From NCBI GenBank assembly GCA_020025715.1, contig JAHHRQ010000003.1, forward strand, positions 1 to 64,000: 64,000 bases of DNA, in the 5' to 3' direction. Positions 16,629 to 24,952 of the stretch are shown here, in pieces; position 1 is the first letter of the stretch; the number at the start of each line of letters is the position of its first letter. The position numbers and the translations under genes are program-made. The notes under the pieces were generated by a model, which saw nothing but the letters and a program-made list of their open reading frames with translations, was not told the origin of the DNA and searched no databases. The stretch is from Oscillospiraceae bacterium (GTDB taxonomy: Bacteria; Bacillota; Clostridia; Oscillospirales; Oscillospiraceae).

Positions 16629-17204
16629 TTATTCCTCAGTAGGCTCTGAGGTTTTAGGGGTCTTGGGTTTTGCCGGTTTTTTGGGCGGGGTTGCAGGCTT
16701 GGGAGAGAGGAACATAGACATGTTTCTGCCTTCAAGCTTGGGTGCCTTGTCCATAGTGGCTATCTCCGCGCATTTGGCGGCGAAGTCTTTCAAAAGCACA
16801 GCACCGATGTCGGTGTGGGCCATTTCTCTGCCTCTGAAGCGGACGGAAACCTTAACTCTGTCACCGTCGTTCAAGAACTTCTGAGCGTTTTTGAGCTTGG
16901 TGTTAAAGTCATTGTCACCGATACCGGGAGACATACGAATTTCTTTGATCTCTATGACCCGCTGCTTTTTCTTTGCTTCCTTTTCCTTCTTTGTCTGCTC
17001 GAAGCGGTACTTTCCGTAATCCATAATCTTGCAGACGGGGGGTGTGGAGCCTGGAGCAATTTTAACCAGATCCAAATCCTTTTCAGCGGCGATTTCCAGC
17101 GCCTCGCGGGCAGACATAATACCCAGCTGTTCTCCCTGGTCGCCGATCAGGCGGATTTCCTTATCATTGATCTCTTCGTTGATTTGATGATTAGCGCTTG
17201 CGAT
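16629..17204 (-). CDS. infC: Translation initiation factor IF-3 (likely AUC start)
   Basis: About 191 residues. N-domain INEEINDKEIRLIGDQGEQLG, linker rich in Lys, and C-domain with IKEIRMSPGIGDNDF and KVSVRFRGREMAH are canonical IF-3; the C-terminal tail is extended with Pro/Lys/Thr. The frame is open to 17264, but the only strong ribosome site (GGAGG, 17213-17217) is placed 8 bases before an in-frame ATC at 17204, seven residues before INEEI, exactly where IF-3 proteins begin. IF-3 genes often use rare AUU/AUC/AUA starts so that IF-3 can repress its own translation. The in-frame GTG at 17213 overlaps the ribosome site and is unlikely. First gene of the operon. Confidence 0.95.
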   Translation of the reverse strand: MASANHQINEEINDKEIRLIGDQGEQLGIMSAREALEIAAEKDLDLVKIAPGSTPPVCKIMDYGKYRFEQTKKEKEAKKKQRVIEIKEIRMSPGIGDNDFNTKLKNAQKFLNDGDRVKVSVRFRGREMAHTDIGAVLLKDFAAKCAEIATMDKAPKLEGRNMSMFLSPKPATPPKKPAKPKTPKTSEPTEE

Positions 17205-17355
17205 ATGAAACACCTCCGGAAAATATAAAAAGCGCGGAAGCTCAGCATCCGCGCGTAAAAACACCTTAATCCCGTTACGGGAGTTGTTTTATTGACCTCG
17301 GCTGACCTTTTGCCGCCGGGTGAGGACGTGGATACCGTACCTTCTTTATTTTAGC
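17205..17355 (-). promoter_or_regulatory. infC leader with attenuator (L20-leader type)
   Basis: The roughly 150-base untranslated leader holds a terminator hairpin GCGCGGA/TCCGCGC (17232-17238 with 17248-17254) followed on the minus strand by TTTTTATATTT, placed only about 15 bases before the infC ribosome site. An upstream CCCGTAACGGG hairpin and further GC-rich pairing could form the alternative structure. This matches the L20-responsive attenuation leader known for infC-rpmI-rplT operons of Firmicutes; the exact Rfam match was not tested. Confidence 0.75.
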
Positions 17356-17361
17356 ATTGGT

Positions 17362-17390
17362 AATATACCAGATTTACCGCTGCTTGTCAA
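17362..17390 (-). promoter_or_regulatory. Promoter of infC operon
   Basis: Minus-strand consensus -35 TTGACA (17385-17390), 17-base spacer, -10 TATATT (17362-17367). Confidence 0.85.
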
Positions 17391-17444
17391 GGCTTTTCTC
17401 TAAATTATATTGATATTTTAAGAAAAAATTCCTTATTTCTTTTT

Positions 17445-18113
17445 TCAGTAGCCCTCGCCGCTCTCCTGAGCCATTGCAAGCTTAACTATGCGGCTGGTGC
17501 CCAGTCTCTCAGCGCCAAGCTCAATGAAGTCCTCAGCATCCTGAAGGCTGGAAATTCCGCCGGCTGCCTTAACCTTAAGGCTCTCGGGGCTGTTTTCACG
17601 CATGAGTTTAACATCTTCTCTGGTAGCGCCGCCCTTGGAAAAGCCGGTAGAGGTCTTGATGTACTCGGCACCGCACTCGGAAACGATATGGCACATTTTG
17701 ATTTTCTCTTCATCGGTAAGCAGGCAGCACTCGATGATAACTTTAAGCAGCTTACCCTCGGTTGCCTTGCGGACAGCCAGAATATCGTTCTTAACGTCAT
17801 CCCAGCAGCCGTCTTTAACCATGGAAAGGTTAATAACCATATCTATCTCATCAGCGCCGTTTTTAACAGCGTCAGCTGCTTCAAAAGCCTTTGCGGCAGT
17901 GGTCATATAGCCGTTGGGAAAGCCGATAACGGTGCAGATAGTGAGCTTATCTCCCACATAGCGCTTTGCGCCTGCCACATGGCAGGGAGGGATGCACACA
18001 CTGGCGCACTGGAACTTGATTGCCTGATCGCACAGCTCCTTTATCTCTTGGGAAGTGCAGTCAACTCTCAGCAGGGTATGATCGCATTTTCTAAGAATAT
18101 CTTTTATATCCAT
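17445..18113 (-). CDS. deoC: Deoxyribose-phosphate aldolase
   Basis: 222-residue TIM-barrel aldolase that cleaves 2-deoxyribose 5-phosphate to glyceraldehyde 3-phosphate and acetaldehyde. The Schiff-base lysine lies in EYIKTSTGFSKGGAT, and the second conserved lysine in LKVKAAGGIS. It starts at ATG with AAGGAGA upstream and has its own promoter. No other deoxynucleoside catabolism genes (deoA, deoB, pdp) are nearby. The 3' gap to the infC promoter shows no clear terminator. Confidence 0.97.
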   Translation of the reverse strand: MDIKDILRKCDHTLLRVDCTSQEIKELCDQAIKFQCASVCIPPCHVAGAKRYVGDKLTICTVIGFPNGYMTTAAKAFEAADAVKNGADEIDMVINLSMVKDGCWDDVKNDILAVRKATEGKLLKVIIECCLLTDEEKIKMCHIVSECGAEYIKTSTGFSKGGATREDVKLMRENSPESLKVKAAGGISSLQDAEDFIELGAERLGTSRIVKLAMAQESGEGY

Positions 18114-18143
18114 AGGTATATCTCCTTATTAAAAAGTAATTTT

Positions 18144-18172
18144 ATTATAAGCTTTTTTACGGTTATATTCAA
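18144..18172 (-). promoter_or_regulatory. Promoter of deoC
   Basis: Minus-strand -35 TTGAAT (18167-18172), 17-base spacer, perfect -10 TATAAT (18144-18149). Confidence 0.78.
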
Positions 18173-18222
18173 GTGTCCCGTATGAATAGATTTAACTATC
18201 TCAACGAAAAGGACTGAAAACT

Positions 18223-18843
18223 ATGGACATGACTTCCGAAACAAACTTCGTTAAGCTCTGCGGCGTGATCTCCGGCAGACCCGAATATTCCCACAGCAGC
18301 AGAAATCAGGATTTTTACTCATTTCCCCTTGAGGTCCGGCGTCTCTCCGGAAACTCGGACACGCTGAACGTAATCATAAGAAAAGAGCAGCTTTGTGAGC
18401 TTGAAGCTCAGGAAAGTGAAAAGCTCTGCGTTGAGGGACAGCTTCGCAGCTTTAATAACCGCCGGGGGCAGGGCGCAAAGCTTATAATCACCGTTTTTGC
18501 AAAAGAGCTTCACTTCTGTGATGATGAATTTGAAAATACAGTCTATCTTCGGGGCACCCTATGCAAGGAGCCTAATCTTCGCTGCACTCCTATGGGACGG
18601 GATATATGCGATTTAATGCTGGCTGTAAACCGGCGTTACGGCCGTTCGGATTATCTGCCCTGTATATGCTGGGGGCACAATGCACGGCAGGCCGCCCTCT
18701 GGGGCGTAGGCACGGAGCTTTCTCTTGAAGGCAGAATACAGAGCCGGAACTACATAAAGCTCACCGATGACGGTCCGGTGGAAAAGACCGCATTTGAGGT
18801 TTCGATAACGGAGCTTAACCCGCTCCGGCCTGAGGGAGAGTAG
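18223..18843 (+). CDS. Tandem OB-fold single-stranded DNA-binding-like protein
   Basis: 206 residues made of two SSB-like OB folds. Residues about 6-95 (NFVKLCGVISGRPEYSHSS ... GQLRSFNNRRG) and about 103-200 (NTVYLRGTLCKEPNLR ... DICDLMLAVNRRYGRSDYL ... LEGRIQSRNYIK) each show the pattern of an SSB chain. Ordinary bacterial SSB has one OB fold per subunit plus an acidic tail; here two folds are fused and the DDDxPF-type tail is missing. It may bind single-stranded DNA as a monomer or dimer, but this is inference. AAAGGA precedes ATG by 9 bases. Confidence 0.75.
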   Translation: MDMTSETNFVKLCGVISGRPEYSHSSRNQDFYSFPLEVRRLSGNSDTLNVIIRKEQLCELEAQESEKLCVEGQLRSFNNRRGQGAKLIITVFAKELHFCDDEFENTVYLRGTLCKEPNLRCTPMGRDICDLMLAVNRRYGRSDYLPCICWGHNARQAALWGVGTELSLEGRIQSRNYIKLTDDGPVEKTAFEVSITELNPLRPEGE

Positions 18844-18926
18844 AAAAAAAGTTCTTCATAAACAGCTTTGTCGAAGCTGTTGACGGCACCCGCCTTTTGA
18901 GTTACCTTAAGCCCGGAGGTGGTTTT

Positions 18927-19469
18927 ATGTGGAAGAAAATTCTCTTGTCGGTGTTTGCCCTCGCTCTTCTTCTGGCTGCAAATCTTAACATCTGCTGGAA
19001 AGTGAGAGTGTCGGGGAAGGATGTGTACGGGGTCTACTCCCCCGCTCAGTTTCGGGAATGTAAGAGGGCGGCCTTTGCCGCAGCGGATGAAATCTGCCGG
19101 GGTGAACCTTATATGCCGGACTTTAAAAGGAGCTTTCGTTTATGCTTTCGCCCGCCTACGGGAAAAGAAAAGCTGCTCACCGACCGGATGATTTTGGCTG
19201 TGCCTGGGATACGGCTTTCAGATGAAGTGTATGTAAACGGGGAACTGATGGGAACGGTTCGCAGCGGAAATGTATTATATGATTATCTCCGCTCTTTCAT
19301 TAAAAACCAGATGCCCAACAGAGCTGTATTCGGCAGCATAAAGGGCGAAGTGACCACAGAGCATGTTTACAGCTATGCCGGACGTGAAACCGACTATTCG
19401 GACATGGTGCTGCTCATATCAGGGGCCGCCCCTGTTTTCTATGTAGACGAAAACGGACAATACGCATAA
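18927..19469 (+). CDS. Membrane-anchored protein resembling N-terminal part of clostridial M23/G5 proteins
   Basis: About 180 residues (start ATG 18927, seven bases after GGAGG). An N-terminal signal anchor (ILLSVFALALLLAANLNICW) precedes two short repeats of the type V-V-x-G-x-x-x-G-x-V: KVRVSGKDVYGVYS and VYVNGELMGTVRS, separated by a helical part ending KEKLLTDRMILA. This layout resembles the non-catalytic N-terminal region of clostridial M23 peptidases with G5/LysM modules, but no peptidase domain follows. An exported, envelope-facing location is likely. Function unknown. It follows the OB-fold gene by about 80 bases and shares the terminator downstream. Confidence 0.6.
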   Translation: MWKKILLSVFALALLLAANLNICWKVRVSGKDVYGVYSPAQFRECKRAAFAAADEICRGEPYMPDFKRSFRLCFRPPTGKEKLLTDRMILAVPGIRLSDEVYVNGELMGTVRSGNVLYDYLRSFIKNQMPNRAVFGSIKGEVTTEHVYSYAGRETDYSDMVLLISGAAPVFYVDENGQYA

Positions 19470-19470
19470 A

Positions 19471-19503
19471 AAAACGGCTTGAGGAAATTCCTCAAGCCGT
19501 TTT
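19471..19503. terminator. Bidirectional terminator
   Basis: Nearly perfect stem AAAACGGCTTGAGG (19471-19484) with CCTCAAGCCGTTTT (19490-19503); T-runs on both strands. It separates the plus-strand anchored protein from convergent nahK. Confidence 0.92.
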
Positions 19504-19508
19504 TATAA

Positions 19509-20579
19509 TCATTCACATTCCTTAACGATGTCGTGCATCTGCTGCCATTTGCTCTCCATGTCACGCACCAGCTTAAACTGGGTGCGGGCTCTGTCGAGGT
19601 TCTGGCCTTCTCTGTGAACAGCGAAATAGTGGTCACCGTCCAGATAGTCGGTAAGGAAACGAACGCCGCATTCAAGTGTCATAAGCTTTGCACCCATGGG
19701 GAGCATTTTGCGCTCGTTTGCGGTAAGTCCGGGACATGCCTCAAGGTAGCCCTTAGTGTAGGTTCTGAAAAGCTCCAGATCCATTTGAACCTTGCTCAGA
19801 TCCTTCTCATCCTCGGGAGCGGTTGCAGCGCCGAAGCGGATAGAGTCACCGAAGTCATAAAGGCTCAGACCGGGCATGGTGGTATCAAGGTCGATAACGC
19901 AGAGAGGCTTTCTTGTCACCTCGTCCAGCATTACGTTATTGAGCTTTGTGTCGTTATGGGTAACACGGAGAGGCAGCTCGCCCTTTTCCAGCATATCTGT
20001 TAAAACAGAAGCGTCCTTCTCGTGATCCAGAACAAAGTCAATCTCCTCTTTCACCTCTGCCGCTCTGCCCATAGGGTCTTTGGCAAGAGTCTCCTTAAAG
20101 ATGCGGTAGCGGTCGGGGGTGTTGTGGAAGTTGGGAATGGACTCATGGAGAGTTTCTGCGGGAAAATCACGAAGCTGCTGCTGGAAACTGCCGAATGCCA
20201 CAGCGCTCTGGTAGAAATCTTCAGGAGTCTCAGGCTTCTGGAGGCACAGGGAGTTTTCAACAAACTCATAAACTCTCCAGTTGGAGCCGTCCTCTTCCAG
20301 ACGCTTAAAGTCCTTACCGTCGTTTGTCTGCACTATGGTCATAACGGCTCTGGGGTCGTCAGTAAAACGGCGGATATAGCGGGTAACGGAGGCTATATTT
20401 TCCATAAGGCCCTCAACATCCTTAAATGTGGGGCTGATTTTCTGGAGAATGTAGCGGTAGCCGGAAATGCACACAACAAGATATGTCTCGTTAATATGTC
20501 CGCAGCCGTATCTCTCACAGTAAACAGGTCTGCCGTTAAGCGGGAAATTACTTAAAACCTTTTCCAGATATTCAGTCAT
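19509..20579 (-). CDS. nahK: N-acetylhexosamine 1-kinase
   Basis: 356 residues of the aminoglycoside-phosphotransferase fold. The catalytic loop is HNDTKLNNVML (His-x-Asp and Asn) and the metal-binding Asp lies in VIDLDTTMPG. The N-lobe CGHINETYLV and lysine-bearing YILQKI agree with NahK/LnpB, which phosphorylates GlcNAc or GalNAc at C1. The adjacent gene encodes the phosphorylase that releases those sugars from lacto-N-biose or galacto-N-biose, so the assignment is strong. Last gene of the operon, 15 bases after lnpA. The uridylyltransferase and epimerase that usually complete the pathway (lnpC, lnpD) are not here. Confidence 0.92.
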   Translation of the reverse strand: MTEYLEKVLSNFPLNGRPVYCERYGCGHINETYLVVCISGYRYILQKISPTFKDVEGLMENIASVTRYIRRFTDDPRAVMTIVQTNDGKDFKRLEEDGSNWRVYEFVENSLCLQKPETPEDFYQSAVAFGSFQQQLRDFPAETLHESIPNFHNTPDRYRIFKETLAKDPMGRAAEVKEEIDFVLDHEKDASVLTDMLEKGELPLRVTHNDTKLNNVMLDEVTRKPLCVIDLDTTMPGLSLYDFGDSIRFGAATAPEDEKDLSKVQMDLELFRTYTKGYLEACPGLTANERKMLPMGAKLMTLECGVRFLTDYLDGDHYFAVHREGQNLDRARTQFKLVRDMESKWQQMHDIVKECE

Positions 20580-20594
20580 CTTATCCTCCCTGAC

Positions 20595-22763
20595 TTATAT
20601 GCTGTACCAGCGAATTTCGTTGGCAGCCAGATTAAGCTCAAAGCTGTCCTTATCGGTATAAACTGTGGTGCTCTGAGGCTCGTATGTATTGTTGACAACG
20701 CAGTACTTGCCGTTTTTAACAAAGGCGTGAACCTCAACGTTGTAGTTGGTGGAGAACCACTTGTTAAGCTCATCCTCGCTGTGGGCGCTCCACAGGATTG
20801 CACGGTAGAGAATTCTGCTGTTGCAGAAGGTGTAGGGCAGACCGGAAATATAAACGCCGCGGCCCTTGCCGTAGTCGTTTACTGCCATCTGAACTTCCTT
20901 GTCCTTCTGTGAAAGAATGGTGGCATTTTCCAGAGCGTAGATGCTCTTCTTGCCCTCCCCGAAATCAACAGGACCGGTGCAGTCGCGGAGAATGAAGTGG
21001 TCGGGTTTTTCTTCCCAGTTGTACTTGTCGTAGTTAAGGGTAAAGCCTGTCTCCTTTTCAACTCCCATAACAGAGCTGAGCTGGAGGTAGTGGCCCTGAT
21101 ACTGGTGGCCGCTGGGCTCGCCTACGCCGATAAAGCCGCCGCCTCTGCGGACAAAGCCTCTGACGGCTGCGGAAATTGCGGGGTCTTCCCACTCAGCGCC
21201 GCCGGTGTGGGCGGTATCACCGTCACCTACGTTAATGATAACATCAATATCATCCAGCATTGCAGGATTGTTTCTTATATCGTCGAAGCTTATGAAGCGC
21301 ACGTCAAAGGGAGCGCCGGAGAGAGCCTCAATAATGCCTGCGTAGGAATAGTTCTGCTTCTGGTACAGTGCATGGTGAACCATGTGGCAGCCCCATGAAC
21401 GCATCTTGCCCCAGCAGTTGAGGACAGCGACAGTCTTTACGCAGTAGGGAGTGGTGCCCTTGATGTTTGAATAAAGCTCTCTGAACTCGTTGCAGACGCT
21501 TTCAACATAGTCTATAAAATCAGGGAACTGGCAGGCAAGCTTAAGGTAGCCGCCGTAGCCTATTCTGTCAATGGGCTTGCGGAGAATTGCACGTCTTGCA
21601 GTAACCCAGTTCTGCTTTGCCTCCCAGACAGGGTTTCCGCCCTCGTGGAAGGTATCGGGGAAGAAGTAAGGCAGGAAGCGGCCCTCGGTGTATTTTACGC
21701 CGGGAATGTCGGAGATAAGGCGGAGAGTGCTGCCGTTACCCACAGAGCCGACAACTGCATCAAGGCCGATTTTCTTGAACTCGTCAAGGAAAGGCTCGGT
21801 GCCTATCCAGTGGTCGCCGAGGAACATCATGGCCTCCTTACCCATTTCGTGGGTAATGTCAACCATTTCCTTTGCAATCTTGGCAACTTCTCTCTGCTGG
21901 AACTTCTGGAAGTCCCTAAACTCCTTGGAGGGAACGCGGTACTGGTTATTGTAGTAGCCCTGGTCGATAATAAATTCAGGACGGAACTTGTAGCCCACTT
22001 CCTTCTCGAACTGCTCCAGAATATAGGGGCTGACGGATGCGGAATAGCCGTACCAGTCAACATACTTTTCTCTCTTAAGCTCATCGAACATAAGAGTAAA
22101 CTGGTGGAAGAAGGTGGTGTAGCGGATAACGTTTACATAGGGGTGTTCCTCTATGAACTTTCTCAGCCTCTTCATGGTGAACTCATGGGTCTTAGGCTGA
22201 CGGACATCAAAGGTAATCTGATGCTCAAAGTTTGTCCAGCCGTTGGTAACGGCGTTATACATGTGGACAGGGTCCCAGATAAGGTAGGCAAGGAAGCTTA
22301 CGGTGTACTCGTGGTATGCCTCGGGCTGAGGAATAACAACACATCCGGTTTTTTCGTCATAGCTCCACTTGTCTGCATCCAGAGGTTCGCCCTTGCTTCT
22401 GTCCATGACTTCCCACCAGCGCTTAATGTCGTCGCGGGTATTTACCTGCATAAGCTCGGGGGAAATGCCCTTCATAAGGGGGATTTCCAGTGCAGCGCCC
22501 TCATCGGCGGTGTAGAAAGCGGTCATAATGTAGCACTGCTGCACCTCTTCGGGGTGTGCCTTTGCCCATTCGTTATCCTTGCGGGTTGTATAGTATGTAG
22601 AGTATACCTTTGCGCCTACATTGCGCAGCTCCTGAGGGAAGTCGGTGCCGTCGCAGTCGCGGATTGCATCTGCGCCCCAGCGCTTCATAATTTCCAGAGT
22701 TTCGGGAACCACGTCCATATCGGTGGGAATGGTTACTCTGCCTGTACGCATTTCTTCGTTCAT
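20595..22763 (-). CDS. lnpA: 1,3-beta-galactosyl-N-acetylhexosamine phosphorylase (GH112)
   Basis: 722 residues, full length for GH112. It splits Gal-beta-1,3-GlcNAc or Gal-beta-1,3-GalNAc with inorganic phosphate to galactose 1-phosphate and the free N-acetylhexosamine. Family-typical stretches are TGRVTIPTDMDVVPETLE, WGADAIRDCDGTDFP, DWYGYSASVSPYILEQFEKE and a glutamine amidotransferase-like segment with GGGFIGVGEPSGHQ near 540. Cytoplasmic, no signal peptide. The frame reaches 22847, but ATG 22763 has AGGAG six bases upstream and matches the usual N-terminus. Preference for LNB or GNB cannot be read here. Confidence 0.96.
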   Translation of the reverse strand: MNEEMRTGRVTIPTDMDVVPETLEIMKRWGADAIRDCDGTDFPQELRNVGAKVYSTYYTTRKDNEWAKAHPEEVQQCYIMTAFYTADEGAALEIPLMKGISPELMQVNTRDDIKRWWEVMDRSKGEPLDADKWSYDEKTGCVVIPQPEAYHEYTVSFLAYLIWDPVHMYNAVTNGWTNFEHQITFDVRQPKTHEFTMKRLRKFIEEHPYVNVIRYTTFFHQFTLMFDELKREKYVDWYGYSASVSPYILEQFEKEVGYKFRPEFIIDQGYYNNQYRVPSKEFRDFQKFQQREVAKIAKEMVDITHEMGKEAMMFLGDHWIGTEPFLDEFKKIGLDAVVGSVGNGSTLRLISDIPGVKYTEGRFLPYFFPDTFHEGGNPVWEAKQNWVTARRAILRKPIDRIGYGGYLKLACQFPDFIDYVESVCNEFRELYSNIKGTTPYCVKTVAVLNCWGKMRSWGCHMVHHALYQKQNYSYAGIIEALSGAPFDVRFISFDDIRNNPAMLDDIDVIINVGDGDTAHTGGAEWEDPAISAAVRGFVRRGGGFIGVGEPSGHQYQGHYLQLSSVMGVEKETGFTLNYDKYNWEEKPDHFILRDCTGPVDFGEGKKSIYALENATILSQKDKEVQMAVNDYGKGRGVYISGLPYTFCNSRILYRAILWSAHSEDELNKWFSTNYNVEVHAFVKNGKYCVVNNTYEPQSTTVYTDKDSFELNLAANEIRWYSI

Positions 22764-22779
22764 ATTATTCTCCTGTATT

Positions 22780-22977
22780 CTATTTTCTGTCTTCGTAAGG
22801 TCTGTTATAGATATAGAGGCTGAGCAGCAGAAGCAGTACGCCTCCAAGCATTATTCCCAGTCCCTTGAGTTCGCCTGTCATCTTCCATCCGGCAATAACA
22901 AACACCATGCCCAGAATGAAAGTAAGCGCTATGATAGTAACTCTAAGTGCAACATGTTCTTTCCAGAATTTCTGCAT
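22780..22977 (-). CDS. Small two-helix membrane protein in LNB operon
   Basis: 65 residues with two predicted helices (VTIIALTFILGMVFVIAGW and LGIMLGGVLLLLLSLYIY) and charged ends. GAGG stands 8 bases before ATG, 10 bases separate it from the permease gene, and 16 from lnpA, so it is a genuine operon member. Small proteins like this (possibly the DUF6903 type) occur beside sugar ABC permeases in clostridia. Role unknown; an accessory to the transporter is a reasonable guess. Confidence 0.7.
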   Translation of the reverse strand: MQKFWKEHVALRVTIIALTFILGMVFVIAGWKMTGELKGLGIMLGGVLLLLLSLYIYNRPYEDRK

Positions 22978-22987
22978 AATTCACACC

Positions 22988-23887
22988 TCAGCCTTTCAGT
23001 CCGCCCACAGTCATGCCCTGGGTCAGCTTCTTCTGGACACAGATGTACAGTATTATAGTAGGCAGCATGACCAGAACAAGACCTGCATACAGAGTACCGA
23101 ATTCAGCCTTTGACTGCTGAGCCTGCATCAGGTTAAGTAGTCCGACGGGGAGAGTCTTGGTGCCCTTTACGGAGTTCATTAAGGTCATGGATATAATGTA
23201 TTCGTTCCAGAATGAGAGGAAGTTAAAAAGGATAATAGTTATAATAGAGGGCTGAGCCATGGGGAAGATGATCTTTCTCATAGCTGTGCCGTAGCTTGCA
23301 CCGTCTATGTAAGCCGCCTCCTCGAAATCGTGAGGAAGAGTGGCAAAGTAGCCGGAAAGCAGGTAAATGGTAAAGGGCAGAGCGGTGGAGGCGTAGACTA
23401 CTGCAAGAACAAACAGGTTATTGAGCAGGAAGCCGTGGCCGATAACAGTCTTAAGCCACATGTCGCCGTCCTTTAACATAAGGAATATGGGAACTACTAT
23501 GTAGTTTACGTTAATGAACAGTCCCGCCATAAAGCAGGTATTTAAAAACTTGCTGCCTCTGAACTTAAAGCGAGAAAGGCAGTAGGATGCGGGAAGAGCG
23601 ATAATCAACAGCAATGCAAGAGCCATTACGGTGACAAGGGCAGAGTTTAACATATATTCGCCCATTCTTGCGCCCTGCCATGCGTTAACGAAGTTCTGCC
23701 AGTAGAAGCTGGCGGGCAGAGACCAGGGGTTTCCGTAGAACTCGGAGTTCTGCTTTACAGATGCCATAAATACCCATGCAACCGGCACGATTATTGTAAC
23801 TGCCAGCAGGATAAGCATAAAGTATATAAAGAATTTAAACAGCTTTTCGCCGCCTTTGGATTTATGTGTCTGAGTCATTTTATGCAC
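22988..23887 (-). CDS. Carbohydrate ABC transporter permease (MalG-type)
   Basis: 299 residues, six predicted membrane helices. The cytoplasmic EAA loop EEAAYIDGASYGTAMRKIIFP near residue 200, which contacts the ATPase, places it in the MalG branch of CUT1 importers. Ends TVGGLKG, as usual for this family. Operon position next to lnpA argues for import of LNB/GNB-type disaccharides. The ATPase subunit is not encoded here, so a shared multi-sugar ATPase elsewhere must energise the system. Seven bases separate it from the MalF-type gene. Confidence 0.93.
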   Translation of the reverse strand: MHKMTQTHKSKGGEKLFKFFIYFMLILLAVTIIVPVAWVFMASVKQNSEFYGNPWSLPASFYWQNFVNAWQGARMGEYMLNSALVTVMALALLLIIALPASYCLSRFKFRGSKFLNTCFMAGLFINVNYIVVPIFLMLKDGDMWLKTVIGHGFLLNNLFVLAVVYASTALPFTIYLLSGYFATLPHDFEEAAYIDGASYGTAMRKIIFPMAQPSIITIILFNFLSFWNEYIISMTLMNSVKGTKTLPVGLLNLMQAQQSKAEFGTLYAGLVLVMLPTIILYICVQKKLTQGMTVGGLKG

Positions 23888-23894
23888 ACCCTCC

Positions 23895-24770
23895 TTAGAA
23901 TTCCAGCGGATCCCGCTTGGTGGCCCGGTTTACAAAGGCAGAAAGCAGGAAGGAGAAGAGGAATATAACCACACCGGCTGCCATTGCATATCCGTAAAGA
24001 CCGGAGTCTTTCTGGTTATACATAAAGCTCAAACCTACATCCAACATTCCCTTTGCAACCATGGACTTTACGAACAGGAAGGCCATGTTAATGGTTGAAA
24101 TGATGAAGAAGGTAAGAGTGGTGCGGATATTGGTCCAGATAAGGGGAATGGTGATCTGGAAAAACTGGGTAAATCTTCCGGCACCGTCAAGGCTTGCGCT
24201 CTCGTAAAGGCTGAGGGGCACGCTTGACATTGAGGCCATGTACATAACCATGTAGTAACCTATGGCCTGCCATACCATTGCAATAATAACGCTTACCACA
24301 ACAAGAGGCTGATCCTTCCACAGTATCATAACTGTCTTTCCCGAAAGCATAGACAGTATGGAGTTCAGCATACCGTTTTCAGGCTTGTATATAGCGGAGA
24401 AGATACCGGCTATAACAACGATTGAAAGGATATTCGGGATGTAGAATATAATACGGAAGAAGTTCTGACCTTTGATTTTTTCCTTTGTGAGGATTGCTGC
24501 AAATACCAGAGCAAATGCAAAGGTAATTACTGTTACCACGACTATAAGCAGAATAGTATTCTGCATGGCTGTAATGAACTTGGGGTCGCTGAACAGGATT
24601 TTGAAGTTGTTAAAACCTACAAAAGTCTCCGTGGGAGAATATGCGCCTCTTTCAAAAAGAGACATTCTGAAAACGTTCAATGTGGGAATGATCATAAAAA
24701 TGGTGAATAATATGACGGCCGGGGCAACGCACAGTGTTATAAAACGCCCCATTCCTTTTCGTGTTTCCAC
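23895..24770 (-). CDS. Carbohydrate ABC transporter permease (MalF/UgpA-type)
   Basis: About 291 residues with six membrane helices; EAA loop LYESASLDGAGRFTQFFQITIP near residue 185 of the protein. The open frame extends to 24884 but the upstream part crosses an unlikely non-coding stretch; GTG 24770 has GGAG 8 bases before it and gives the normal N-terminus (METRKGMGRFITL). Partner of the MalG-type permease; CUT1 family. Separated from the binding-protein gene by about 180 bases with a strong stem-loop, a common device for making more binding protein than permease. Confidence 0.92.
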   Translation of the reverse strand: METRKGMGRFITLCVAPAVILFTIFMIIPTLNVFRMSLFERGAYSPTETFVGFNNFKILFSDPKFITAMQNTILLIVVVTVITFAFALVFAAILTKEKIKGQNFFRIIFYIPNILSIVVIAGIFSAIYKPENGMLNSILSMLSGKTVMILWKDQPLVVVSVIIAMVWQAIGYYMVMYMASMSSVPLSLYESASLDGAGRFTQFFQITIPLIWTNIRTTLTFFIISTINMAFLFVKSMVAKGMLDVGLSFMYNQKDSGLYGYAMAAGVVIFLFSFLLSAFVNRATKRDPLEF

Positions 24771-24894
24771 ATTCTCAGCTCCTCTCTGAATTTTAATTTT
24801 ACCTGAAGCGACTGCAATATATCGCGGTTCCGTTTTATCTTCGGAGCCGTCATATAATGCAGCCCCTGCCAAGCTTAACATCACATAAGAACAA

Positions 24895-24924
24895 GCGGGA
24901 TGAGTAGGAAACTACTCATCCCGC
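24895..24924 (-). terminator. Stem-loop between binding-protein and permease genes
   Basis: Perfect 13-bp stem (24895-24907 with 24912-24924) and tetraloop. On the minus strand only a weak T-rich tail (TTGTTCTT) follows, so partial termination or mRNA 3' end protection of the binding-protein message is more likely than full stop. Confidence 0.75.
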
Positions 24925-24952
24925 CTACTGTCGGTTTGGTGGTTTACAGATA

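Noticed and set aside
17232..17254. Hairpin with U-tract taken as an operon-ending terminator
   Set aside because: It sits between promoter and infC ribosome site, so a leader attenuator fits better.
21645..22823. 392-residue plus-strand frame opposite lnpA
   Set aside because: Antisense shadow of a well conserved GH112 enzyme.
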